A DNA stretch of 64,000 bases, from NCBI GenBank assembly GCA_937890765.1, contig CALADQ010000003.1, positions 1-64,000 of the forward strand. The letters are read 5' to 3'. Both the position numbers and the translations under genes were made by a program. Below are positions 36,140 through 44,144 of this stretch, in pieces; the first letter of the stretch is position 1, and each line of letters begins with the position of its first letter. This DNA comes from an uncultured Candidatus Neoarthromitus sp. (lineage in GTDB: Bacteria; Bacillota; Clostridia; Clostridiales; Clostridiaceae). Under the pieces are notes generated by a model. The model was not told the DNA's origin, made no database searches, and saw only the letters and a list, made by a program, of their open reading frames with translations.

Positions 36140-36670
36140 TCATTTCTTCTTTTTAAATCCTTTGTCAGTTACATAACCATCAATGCTCCAAATATTTTGC
36201 TTGTTTTGTTTTGAAATCTCTTGACTTTGATTTAAAACTTTTAAATGCTTGGCGTTATCAAACACGTGAGCAACCCTAGCATATCCTTCTTTAACAATTT
36301 CATCATTGAGCATTTTAAGTTGGCCATTATCATAATACCAAACGTAAGCGAGAAATTTACCATTATTATCTCTTTCTTGCCCGTCTGATTCTAAATAAAC
36401 GTGTTCCTTACCTTCAAGTTTTTTTTCAACAAATCTCCTAGCCTCACTTGCAAAAGGATGACTTCCTCTAAGTTCTGGAGCATCTATCAACAACATTTTA
36501 ACATTTTCTATTTTACCTTCTGATGCAACTTTCAAAGTGTCTCCATCAACAACTCTACTTAACAAAACTTTCTTCATATTCTTCACATTTGCAGATTTAT
36601 TGGAAGAACAAGACACAATAAAACAAAAACTTAGTAAAATCAAAACCAATTTTCCGAATTTAAATTTCAA
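36140..36670 (-). CDS. Thermonuclease-fold lipoprotein with altered active site (176 aa)
   Basis: Staphylococcal-nuclease (SNase, TNase) domain exported as a lipoprotein: signal peptide with lipobox FIVSC (Cys21). The fold is clear from LLSRVVDGDTLKV, MLLIDAPELRG, FVEKKLEG, NGKFLAYVWYY and EIVKEGYARVAHV. The two catalytic arginines of SNase (Arg35 and Arg87) appear to be lysines here (KMLLIDAPE and GKFLAYV), while the Glu43 equivalent is kept, so activity may be changed. The start is a TTG at 36670 with GGAGGT 6 nt upstream; an earlier TTG lies at 36700. Confidence 0.85.
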   Translation of the reverse strand: MKFKFGKLVLILLSFCFIVSCSSNKSANVKNMKKVLLSRVVDGDTLKVASEGKIENVKMLLIDAPELRGSHPFASEARRFVEKKLEGKEHVYLESDGQERDNNGKFLAYVWYYDNGQLKMLNDEIVKEGYARVAHVFDNAKHLKVLNQSQEISKQNKQNIWSIDGYVTDKGFKKKK

Positions 36671-36800
36671 AGTAAGACCTCCAACCAAAAATATTTTCAA
36701 AATAAATATCTATGGTTTTATCATTCTCAATTAAAAAAACTTTTATTACAAGCAATTTAAACATTTAAAATTTATTAAAAAAGCAATTTTGTTTTTTGAT

Positions 36801-36986
36801 TTAACAATTTTTTATTTGGTTAACTTCTCTATCGTATTTAAGATTCAAACTTTCTAATTTCTCATTAAAATCCTTTACATCTACATCGTAATAAGAACAC
36901 AAATCTTCATCGCTACTAAATTCATCTCTTAATTTCGTGTTAACAATGCTTAAAAACATATTTTTATCCATTTTCAATAAATCCAT
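36801..36986 (-). CDS. DUF4250 family protein (61 aa)
   Basis: A short soluble protein matching the DUF4250 pattern I know from clostridia: MFLSIVNTKLRDEFSS near the start, then DLCSYYDVD, and LNLKYDREVNQI at the end. The family has no known function. GGGAGG stands 8 nt before the ATG. It sits between the nuclease lipoprotein and the small Cys-tail protein, each apparently separate. Confidence 0.85.
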   Translation of the reverse strand: MDLLKMDKNMFLSIVNTKLRDEFSSDEDLCSYYDVDVKDFNEKLESLNLKYDREVNQIKNC

Positions 36987-37056
36987 TTTAAAAAACCTCC
37001 CAACAAAAATATAACTTTCTCAATGAATTAAGAAAGTTACAATAAATCTAAAAATA

Positions 37057-37233
37057 TTATTCAAATTTTTCTTCAACAATAACAGTCGCACACTCATCTT
37101 CACAATCGTGTTCATTATCTAAATCACTTTGTGAATCGCACTGACATCCACCACCATTTTTCTTATCAAGAGCAATAACAACAGCCACCAAAGACAAAGT
37201 AACAGCAAGTAATCCCAATTTAAAAAGTTTCAC
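37057..37233 (-). CDS. Small membrane protein with acidic Cys-containing tail (58 aa)
   Basis: Read from the sequence. A GTG at 37233 with TAGGAG 5 nt upstream opens a frame with an N-terminal membrane helix (LFKLGLLAVTLSLVAVVIAL), a Lys/Gly linker and a strongly acidic tail with four cysteines (GGGCQCDS and HDCEDECAT). The paired CxC and CxxxC could bind a metal or form disulfides (inference). It has the same size and topology as the small proteins at 32650-33728, but a different tail. No family recognised. Confidence 0.65.
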   Translation of the reverse strand: MKLFKLGLLAVTLSLVAVVIALDKKNGGGCQCDSQSDLDNEHDCEDECATVIVEEKFE

Positions 37234-37312
37234 AAAATCACACTCCTAAAATCCTAATTTTAGTTTATTATAACATATAAAGTCAGTTCTTAATACAAAA
37301 CAATTTTTAAAA

Positions 37313-38383
37313 CTAATGCTCTCTTATATATCCAACAACTTTTCCTAAAATTTTAACATCACTATCCATAGTTATTTCTTTAAATATACTTTCACTTGAT
37401 ACAAAAACCAAATTATTAAATTCATCTTTAACAATTTTTCTTGCATAAACATAACCAGATTTTAAAATTACAAAAACATCTTTGGTATTAATTTCAAAAC
37501 AAGTATTTATTAAAACTTTATCGCCACGAAACAAATCGTACTTTGCCATTCCCTCATCATTTATTTCTATAAATTTTAAATTTTCATCAAAGCACGTCCA
37601 ATTTTTCAATACATTAATGGAACTAACGCTCTCTAATTTTTCATTAACAAAATCAACTTTAAAACATTCATCAGTTAAATTTTGCAAAAAAGTTCCCCTA
37701 TCAATACATAAACAATTTTCATTTTCATAAAATCCACTAACTTTTTTAGTATCAAAATCCACATACTCCTTATAAGAATATCCGTCATATTTAATTTCAG
37801 GCATCATTGTTATTTGAGTAAACTCATCTCTATCATCATCATGTATAACATACCTAAATTTAAAAACGCATTCCTTAGTTCCGATTATTTTTTTTGAGTA
37901 ATCCAAAACACAAGAAACACTATTTAAATTTTCAAGTGTGTTTTGAATAAAATAAACTTTTGAGTAAAAAGATTTTTTGAAGCTTTTAAAAATCTCTTTA
38001 ACGTGAGAAATTTCAAAATTTTCAATGTTGTCTATTATGATGTGCGTATAAAATTTTCCTAATTTTAAACTTGCAAATTTCTCAAAAGTTAAAATGTGAA
38101 CTTGTACTTTATCAGAAGGTATTATGGACTCATACAAATTGCTTTTATTTATGTAATTAAAAATGTCAACAACTTTGCTCCACTCCTCAGATGAAGTTAT
38201 GAACAAAATTTTATCATTATTATCGAAACAATAATTCCTTTTTAAGAACAAAGTTTTAAAAATTATCGAAATTGTTTTACCAGATGTTCTATTTCCCTTA
38301 ACCAAATAAAACTTTTCATTTTTATGTTTAACGAATGTGTCTTGAGTATCATTTAAGAACATATCTAAAGAAACTACTACCAT
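37313..38383 (-). CDS. SF1-helicase-like protein fused to inactive LexA/S24-type domain (356 aa)
   Basis: The N-terminal 180 residues resemble a truncated UvrD-type SF1 helicase: Walker A VKGNRTSGKT is intact, ILFITSSEEWSKVV resembles motif Ia, and HIIIDNIENF stands in place of the motif II DExx, its Glu replaced by Asn. The C-terminal 90 residues align with the LexA/S24 peptidase domain (FRGDKVLI, GYVYARKIVKDE, ILGKVVGYIRE), but the catalytic Ser region reads NDEGM rather than GDSM and the catalytic Lys position appears to be Arg. Related helicase-S24 fusions occur in clostridia (recollection). The ATG has AAGGG upstream. Function unknown; a DNA-damage or regulatory role is only inference. 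Confidence 0.65.
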   Translation of the reverse strand: MVVVSLDMFLNDTQDTFVKHKNEKFYLVKGNRTSGKTISIIFKTLFLKRNYCFDNNDKILFITSSEEWSKVVDIFNYINKSNLYESIIPSDKVQVHILTFEKFASLKLGKFYTHIIIDNIENFEISHVKEIFKSFKKSFYSKVYFIQNTLENLNSVSCVLDYSKKIIGTKECVFKFRYVIHDDDRDEFTQITMMPEIKYDGYSYKEYVDFDTKKVSGFYENENCLCIDRGTFLQNLTDECFKVDFVNEKLESVSSINVLKNWTCFDENLKFIEINDEGMAKYDLFRGDKVLINTCFEINTKDVFVILKSGYVYARKIVKDEFNNLVFVSSESIFKEITMDSDVKILGKVVGYIREH

Positions 38384-38533
38384 AAGTCATCCCTTTCAAG
38401 CTTAATCATCTTTCGTTGTTTTAATGTTTTTATCATAAGAAATATTATAATACAATTTTTTCGCAAAGTATATTTTAAAATTTCAAATTATGACAAAATT
38501 TTATATTTTTTTCGATTTTTAAAAAAACAAAAT

Positions 38534-38553
38534 GGAGAGTCTTGAAACTCTCC
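38534..38553 (-). terminator. Terminator of the GHL10-amidase gene
   Basis: GGAGAGT and ACTCTCC arms with a 6-nt loop, followed on the minus strand by ATTTTGTTTTTTT. Confidence 0.9.
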
Positions 38554-40781
38554 TAAATATTTTTTAATTTCAAAAATTTATTTACACCATCAGCTATTGC
38601 TTTGGAAATTCTTCTTTGATATTCCTCATCAATTAATTTATTGCATTCAACTTCATTAGTTATAAAACCGCATTCAATTAAAATTGATGGTACCATGTTT
38701 TCACGTAATACGACAAAATTTGATGTTTTTACTCCTCTGTCGTAAGCTTCTGTTTCATGAATTAAATTTTCTTGAACGTAATTGCAAAGCTCTTTGCTGT
38801 GAGGTTCTTTCAAATAATAATACGTTTCAATTCCATTTACCTTTTCGTTGTCAAAAGCATTTTGATGTACGGATATAAATAAATCTCCCCCTAAAAAAGA
38901 ACAAAGCTTAACTCTATCGCTTAAATCCATTTTTATATCATTTATGCGAGTATTAATTACTTCAAGTTTATTTAAGTTTTTGATGTCTTCATTTAACAAC
39001 TTGCATATGGATAAATTTATATCCTTTTCTAAAACGCCATTAAACCCTTTTGCTCCTAATTCTTCCCCGCCGTGGCCAGCATCTAAAACCAAAACATATT
39101 CATCTTTAACTTCAAAATTTAAATATGATTTTAAAACATGTTCATCATCATCATTTTTACGAACCAAAACATTTAATTTATAAATTCCCTCTTCATTTGG
39201 TATAAAAGAGTAAGAACTTTTTTTGTCGAACTCACTTTCGATTAAAAGCTCCCCATCTTTTTCAATTACAAATTTAACTCTATTGTCTTTGTTAAATGAA
39301 TTTACCAAAAATTGAATTTCATTATTTACGATTTTCGTTTCGTCGCACAAAATTTTTTCCTCAATCAATCCAAAATCTTCGCTTATTATAAAAGCAGAAG
39401 AAAATTTGCTTTCCATACAATTGTAATTTAATTTTGTAACAACATAAACTCCATTGTCCTTATTTACAACTAACTTAGTTTCTTTTCCACCGCTAGGCAA
39501 AACATCTTTTATATAATCTCCATTTTGAAAATCCAAATCATCATATGGAAATTTATAAATAACAAAATTTTTTGTATTTTCAAAAGCCTCATCAAAAACA
39601 TTAAATTCTATTTTATCTTTAACAATTTTTGCACTAACTTTTATTCCACTCATTGTGTAATAACTATCGAAAGATTTAAATCTAGGAACTAATGCTTTGC
39701 TTTTCATTATGTTGCTTAAATTTTTAAAATTTTTAAGTATAAAGCCATTAATAAAAGAATTTTCTCTAACGCTCTCAACAAGATTCACTATGTTTTCGTC
39801 TCCTTGAAAAAACACATCTATTAAATGCGTTCTAAGTTTTCTTTCCCACCAGGATATAACATTTTTAATTTCATTTTTAGAAGATATGGAATCATCAATA
39901 TTAACAACTATGTAATTCACGTATTCATTTTTGGAAATGTTTAAAGAATCAAAAGCCCCTCTATCATAATCTGAATATCCTTCGTACTCAATTCCATTTA
40001 CATCATCTTTAAAACTTCTCCAAATATAATTAACTCCTATACCAAACTTCAATTCATTTTTATAACTTTTAAACTTTTCCCCCAAAATTTTTATAAAGTC
40101 ATTTACATTTTGCCTTCTCCAATTTTCTTTTGACAATTTATCCTCATTGTATTTTAAATAACTGTAAGAATCATTAAAAGAATATTTATTAATGTTTTGA
40201 GGATAAACTCCTCCATCTATGTACACGCCATCGAAATTAAATTTATTTGACAACTTCAAAATAGTTTCGATTAAATAATCTCTAACTTCATGAACTCCAA
40301 GATCAAGATAATATTTGTCATTAAATTCAACTATCCATTCCCTATTATTTTTTATAAACGAATCTTCATTCAAAGAAGTTAAATAAGCTTCTAGATTTCC
40401 ATCTTCCACATACTTAAGTGAAAAATCTGAAAAACTTCCATGAACATCTAAAGATCTTTTAACCGCTTCTTTGACAATGAAATTTAAAATATTTTCTGTC
40501 ATTTCATTAAACTGTTTTGTGATACTTAAATCTAAAAATTTTGAAATATCAACAAAAACAGTATTGAAACCTCCATCTTTAAAATTATCATAATGTTCAG
40601 TTATGTAATTTTTAAATTCGTTAAAATTAAAATTTTTATTTTCAAAATTAAAATCATTTAATTCTAGGAAAGTTCCTCTCATTTCGCATTTAATTTCTTT
40701 AGTTAAAACCACTTGAGAATTTATTAGTAAGAACGAACCTAAAGAAACAAAAAATAAAAATAGCTTAATGAAATTTTTCAA
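38553..40781 (-). CDS. Secreted GHL10-like / N-acetylmuramoyl-L-alanine amidase fusion (742 aa)
   Basis: A signal peptide (about 1-30) is followed by a glycosyl-hydrolase-like 10 (DUF187) barrel at about 35-350, seen in MRGTFLEL, GFNTVFVDISK, FDGVYIDGGVYPQ and NWRRQNVNDFI. A middle beta region follows, then a C-terminal Amidase_3 domain (about 570-740) with all zinc ligands and the catalytic Glu: VLDAGHGGEE, GVLEKDINLSI, ISVHQNAF and ILIECGFIT. The amidase cleaves the MurNAc-L-Ala bond. The start is the TTG at 40781 with AGGTGG 5 nt upstream. A paralogous GHL10 protein lies at 56733. Probably acts on cell-wall turnover. Confidence 0.88.
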   Translation of the reverse strand: MKNFIKLFLFFVSLGSFLLINSQVVLTKEIKCEMRGTFLELNDFNFENKNFNFNEFKNYITEHYDNFKDGGFNTVFVDISKFLDLSITKQFNEMTENILNFIVKEAVKRSLDVHGSFSDFSLKYVEDGNLEAYLTSLNEDSFIKNNREWIVEFNDKYYLDLGVHEVRDYLIETILKLSNKFNFDGVYIDGGVYPQNINKYSFNDSYSYLKYNEDKLSKENWRRQNVNDFIKILGEKFKSYKNELKFGIGVNYIWRSFKDDVNGIEYEGYSDYDRGAFDSLNISKNEYVNYIVVNIDDSISSKNEIKNVISWWERKLRTHLIDVFFQGDENIVNLVESVRENSFINGFILKNFKNLSNIMKSKALVPRFKSFDSYYTMSGIKVSAKIVKDKIEFNVFDEAFENTKNFVIYKFPYDDLDFQNGDYIKDVLPSGGKETKLVVNKDNGVYVVTKLNYNCMESKFSSAFIISEDFGLIEEKILCDETKIVNNEIQFLVNSFNKDNRVKFVIEKDGELLIESEFDKKSSYSFIPNEEGIYKLNVLVRKNDDDEHVLKSYLNFEVKDEYVLVLDAGHGGEELGAKGFNGVLEKDINLSICKLLNEDIKNLNKLEVINTRINDIKMDLSDRVKLCSFLGGDLFISVHQNAFDNEKVNGIETYYYLKEPHSKELCNYVQENLIHETEAYDRGVKTSNFVVLRENMVPSILIECGFITNEVECNKLIDEEYQRRISKAIADGVNKFLKLKNI

Positions 40782-40868
40782 AACAACCACCTACATAAAG
40801 AAATTAATCTTATATAGGTTTTACAATTTTGAAAAAACTATACTTTCAAAAGCTATTTTAAAAACATT

Positions 40869-42521
40869 TTACCTATTTAACTTAAAAGAACTTTTTAAAG
40901 AAGCGATTCTATTAAAAACAATTTTATCTTCTGTAGAATATTTTGGGTCAACAGAAAAATATCCATGCCTAAATATTTGATATTTATCGTAAGCTTTGCT
41001 TCCTTTTGCATTGTCCTCAATAAATCCTTCATAAACTTCCAAAGAATTTTCATTTATATTTTCTAAAAATTCTTCACAATTTTTTTCATCTAAGATAAGC
41101 GGATTAAACAATCTAAATTGTGCTTTAATTGCACTAGTTGAATCTACAAAATGAATTGTACCTTTAACTTTCCTCTCATTAAAACCATTTCCACTTTTAG
41201 TTTTCTCATCATAAGTACAGTGAAGTTCTACAACTTTTCCGTTTTCATCTTTTATAACTTCATTGCATTTTACAAAATACGCACCTTTAAGCCTAACTTC
41301 ATTGCCTTTAAAAAGTCTAAAATATTTAGGTGGAGGATTTTCCATAAAATCATCTCTATCAATATATATATTTCTTGAAAAAGTTATTTTCCTAAATCCC
41401 ATTTCTTTATTGTCTTTATTATTTTCTATAAATAATTCTTCAACTTTACCTTCTTCATAATTTGTGATAACAACTTTTATAGGATCAATAACTGCCATTA
41501 TTCTATTGCATATAGGATTTAAATCTTCTCTCAAAAAATATTCAAGCATTTGATAATCAACTAAACTATTAGCTTTTGAAACTCCAACAGCTTTACAGAA
41601 ATTTCTTATTGAATTAGGAGTAAATCCTCTTCTTCTTAATCCAGCAATGGTAGGCATACGGGGGTCATCCCAACCATCAACTATTTTTTCATCAACCAAA
41701 GCTTTAAGCTTTCTTTTACTCATCACCATATTTGTTATGTTAAGCCTTGCAAATTCGATTTGACGAGGAACATGCTCCATTTCGCACTCTTTAACAAACC
41801 AATCGTAAAGAGGTCTGTGATCTTCAAACTCCAACGTACATATAGAATGGGTTATTCCTTCAATTGCATCTTCAAGTGGATGAGCAAAATCATACATAGG
41901 ATAAACACACCATTTATTTCCTGTATTTTGGTGAACAGTGTGAGAAATTCTATATATAACTGGATCTCTCATATTCATATTGCTAGACGACATATTTATT
42001 TTCGCCCTTAAAACCTTTTCCCCATCTCCAAATTCTCCATTTTTCATACGAGAAAACAAATCTTTATTTTCTTCAATACTTCTATTCCTATATGGAGATT
42101 CGACTCCTACCTCTTGCAAAGAGCCTCTAAGTTTTTTAATTTCTTCGCTAGACAAATCGCAAACATAAGCTAAACCTTTTTCTATAAGAAGCATAGCCTT
42201 TTCATACATTATTTCAAAATAATCGGATGCGAATATAATTTTATCCCACTTATAACCTAACCAATCAACATCATTTTTAATAGACTCAACATATTCTTTA
42301 TCTTCTTTAAGAGGATTTGTATCATCAAAACGCAAATTCGTTTTCCCTTTAAATTCATCTGCTAATGAAAAATTTATTTCTAAGGATTTTGCATGACCTA
42401 TATGTAAATATCCATTAGGCTCTGGAGGAAATCTAGTGATTATTTTTTGATGCTTGCCAGTTTTAATATCATCAATTATAATATTACGAATAAAATTTGA
42501 TGGTTTAAATTCATTTTCCAT
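40869..42521 (-). CDS. glnS: Glutaminyl-tRNA synthetase (550 aa)
   Basis: Charges tRNA-Gln directly. Class I signatures are TRFPPEPNGYLHIGHAKS (HIGH) and NMVMSKRKLKALV (KMSKS-like); the tRNA-binding region contains WDDPRMPTIAGLRRRGF, and the C-terminal beta-barrels GTIHFVDS and FNPLI. The ATG at 42521 is chosen because GAAGG is 7 nt upstream. The presence of GlnRS means the organism need not depend on the transamidation route alone for Gln-tRNA, as in several clostridia. Divergent from the gene at 42621. Confidence 0.96.
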   Translation of the reverse strand: MENEFKPSNFIRNIIIDDIKTGKHQKIITRFPPEPNGYLHIGHAKSLEINFSLADEFKGKTNLRFDDTNPLKEDKEYVESIKNDVDWLGYKWDKIIFASDYFEIMYEKAMLLIEKGLAYVCDLSSEEIKKLRGSLQEVGVESPYRNRSIEENKDLFSRMKNGEFGDGEKVLRAKINMSSSNMNMRDPVIYRISHTVHQNTGNKWCVYPMYDFAHPLEDAIEGITHSICTLEFEDHRPLYDWFVKECEMEHVPRQIEFARLNITNMVMSKRKLKALVDEKIVDGWDDPRMPTIAGLRRRGFTPNSIRNFCKAVGVSKANSLVDYQMLEYFLREDLNPICNRIMAVIDPIKVVITNYEEGKVEELFIENNKDNKEMGFRKITFSRNIYIDRDDFMENPPPKYFRLFKGNEVRLKGAYFVKCNEVIKDENGKVVELHCTYDEKTKSGNGFNERKVKGTIHFVDSTSAIKAQFRLFNPLILDEKNCEEFLENINENSLEVYEGFIEDNAKGSKAYDKYQIFRHGYFSVDPKYSTEDKIVFNRIASLKSSFKLNR

Positions 42522-42620
42522 TGAAAAACCTTCCTTAACCTTGTTATATTTTATTTTAAATAATAACATAATGAAATATTTTCGTACACTTAAAAGTTAA
42601 AACTAAGGAGATGAGCTGAA

Positions 42621-43205
42621 TTGAGTAACAAAAAACTTAAACTAACTTTATTTGAGAAAATAAATTTATGTTTATCTATCATAATTCTTGTAATAGCGTT
42701 TGCAAGTTCAAATGAAAATTTAAAGTACGGTGGAATATCTTTTCTTGCTGCAAGTAGCTTAAGTATAATTTTCATACAACTATGTAAAATAAATTTTTCA
42801 AAATTTGAAATAAATATACTTCAAGTTCATATTTTTATATCAATATTTTTAGGTACGATTTTAAATTTCTATAGATTCATACCCAATTTTGATTTTTGGC
42901 TTCACATGTTTTTTGGATTATTAGGAAGTGTTTTGGCTTTTCCACTCATAAGATTTTTCTTCGATAAAAATAACATGAAAATTAAAAACGTATCACCTTC
43001 GTTTATAATTTTCATAGCATTTTGTTTTTCATCTACTTGTGGACTTTTGTGGGAAATTTATGAATTTTCTGTAGACCATCTTTTCAATTTATCAACTCAA
43101 AATAATAGTTTACTAGATACAATGACTGATATTATAGCAAACACAATTGGAGCTATAATTTATTGTTCTACATATTACTTAAAAAACAAAAAACAGGCTA
43201 AGTAA
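42621..43205 (+). CDS. DUF2238-like membrane protein (194 aa)
   Basis: Six predicted membrane helices. The conserved pattern DFWLHMFFGLLGSVLAF, then GLLWEIYEFSVDH and LLDTMTDIIANTIGAII, with polar residues inside the membrane, matches the DUF2238/YjdF-like group of unknown function. A TTG start is used; AAGGAG is about 10 nt upstream. Followed by a bidirectional terminator shared with the TetR gene. Confidence 0.75.
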   Translation: MSNKKLKLTLFEKINLCLSIIILVIAFASSNENLKYGGISFLAASSLSIIFIQLCKINFSKFEINILQVHIFISIFLGTILNFYRFIPNFDFWLHMFFGLLGSVLAFPLIRFFFDKNNMKIKNVSPSFIIFIAFCFSSTCGLLWEIYEFSVDHLFNLSTQNNSLLDTMTDIIANTIGAIIYCSTYYLKNKKQAK

Positions 43206-43215
43206 AAGCCTGTTT
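43191..43215. terminator. Bidirectional terminator between the DUF2238-like and TetR genes
   Basis: AAACAGGCT and AGCCTGTTT arms with a 7-nt loop and T runs on both strands; the plus gene's stop codon lies in the loop. Confidence 0.9.
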
Positions 43216-43739
43216 TAATTTTTTTCATAGCTAAGAAACAAATTATATATAAATTCAAGATTCTCCTCATCTTTAAATTCACAAGAATTTGTAAATAATA
43301 TTATTGACATAAATAAAGAAAGTGCAATCCTTCTTCCAATATTTTTATAACTTTCATTTACTAAGTCCACAATTACAGAAGCTATATCATTTACTATTTT
43401 ATCATATAAATTATTTACATTAGCTGCTTTATCAATAGGTATACTTTTAAATGTTAAACCAAAACCTTTGTTAGTCTTAATATAAAAATATATCTCTTCA
43501 ATGAATTCTTTTAAAACCTCTTTACGCTTAAGTGTTTCAAAAAACAAATTCCAACTATCATTTATAACTTCACAAAATATTTCTTCCTTATTTTCATAGT
43601 AATTATAAAAAGTTCCTACAGCCATTCTACATTCGTGGGCGATAGTCTTTATATCAACTCCTGAATAACCGTTTACGAGAAACAATTTTTTAACCTTTTC
43701 ATAAATTTCTTTCTTGTCACACAAAACCGATTTAGGCAT
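43215..43739 (-). CDS. TetR-family transcriptional regulator (174 aa)
   Basis: N-terminal HTH of TetR type: KLFLVNGYSGVDIKTIAHECRMAVGTFYNYYENKEEIF, split by a turn, with the C-terminal ligand domain of unknown specificity. The target is unknown; the only nearby candidate operator is a 9-bp inverted repeat in its own leader, suggesting autoregulation. The gene has a weak ribosome site of its own; a strong AAAGGAG lies 45 nt further upstream, next to a 10-codon leader frame whose stop overlaps the start. Confidence 0.88.
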   Translation of the reverse strand: MPKSVLCDKKEIYEKVKKLFLVNGYSGVDIKTIAHECRMAVGTFYNYYENKEEIFCEVINDSWNLFFETLKRKEVLKEFIEEIYFYIKTNKGFGLTFKSIPIDKAANVNNLYDKIVNDIASVIVDLVNESYKNIGRRIALSLFMSIILFTNSCEFKDEENLEFIYNLFLSYEKN

Positions 43740-43750
43740 TCACACTCTGA

Positions 43751-43776
43751 AACCATTTAAACATAACTAAATGGTT
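43751..43776 (-). promoter_or_regulatory. 9-bp inverted repeat and leader frame before the TetR gene
   Basis: AACCATTTA and TAAATGGTT are perfect arms with an 8-nt spacer, 12-37 nt upstream of the start. On the transcript this forms a hairpin between a strong Shine-Dalgarno and the TetR start. A leader frame MFKWFQSVNA starts in the loop and its stop overlaps the TetR start codon. It may be a TetR operator, a translational element, or both. Confidence 0.5.
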
Positions 43777-44144
43777 CTCTCCTTTCTTAAAAATGAAAAA
43801 TTTTACCATGTCAACATAAAAACCTAAAAAGCTCTGAATTCATATACGCAATAATTTATACTAAAACCAAAAATATTTGGTAAAAATTTTCTTAACCAAT
43901 AATCATTATATAATTATTTTAGTTTTTTAGAAATACCTTTACTAATTTTTAAAATTTTAAATTCAAGTTATTATTATAAATAACATTTTTAGAAAAATTT
44001 TTCAAAATAATAGGGTATTTTTTATTAAACTCTTAATTCAATTTTAAAATACTTTTACTATAATGTGGTTGAATATATAATTTTATTATGATAAATTTTA
44101 ATCTGTAATTTAAACTATTTAATTTTTACTAAGGAGGTCTTTTT
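43777..44144. other. Intergenic region between the TetR and peroxiredoxin genes
   Basis: About 370 nt without a supportable gene. It contains a perfect inverted repeat ACCAAA-N4-TTTGGT at 43866-43881 and a TATAAT (in TTTTACTATAATGTGG, near 44060) that may be the -10 of the peroxiredoxin promoter; a convincing -35 is not visible. The peroxiredoxin leader would be about 80 nt. Confidence 0.5.

Noticed and set aside
37313..38383. Functional LexA repressor
   Set aside because: There is no N-terminal HTH, and both catalytic residues of the S24 domain appear substituted.
43900..43925. PerR-like box upstream of the peroxiredoxin gene
   Set aside because: The AT-rich stretch only partly fits the consensus and such matches are expected by chance in this composition.
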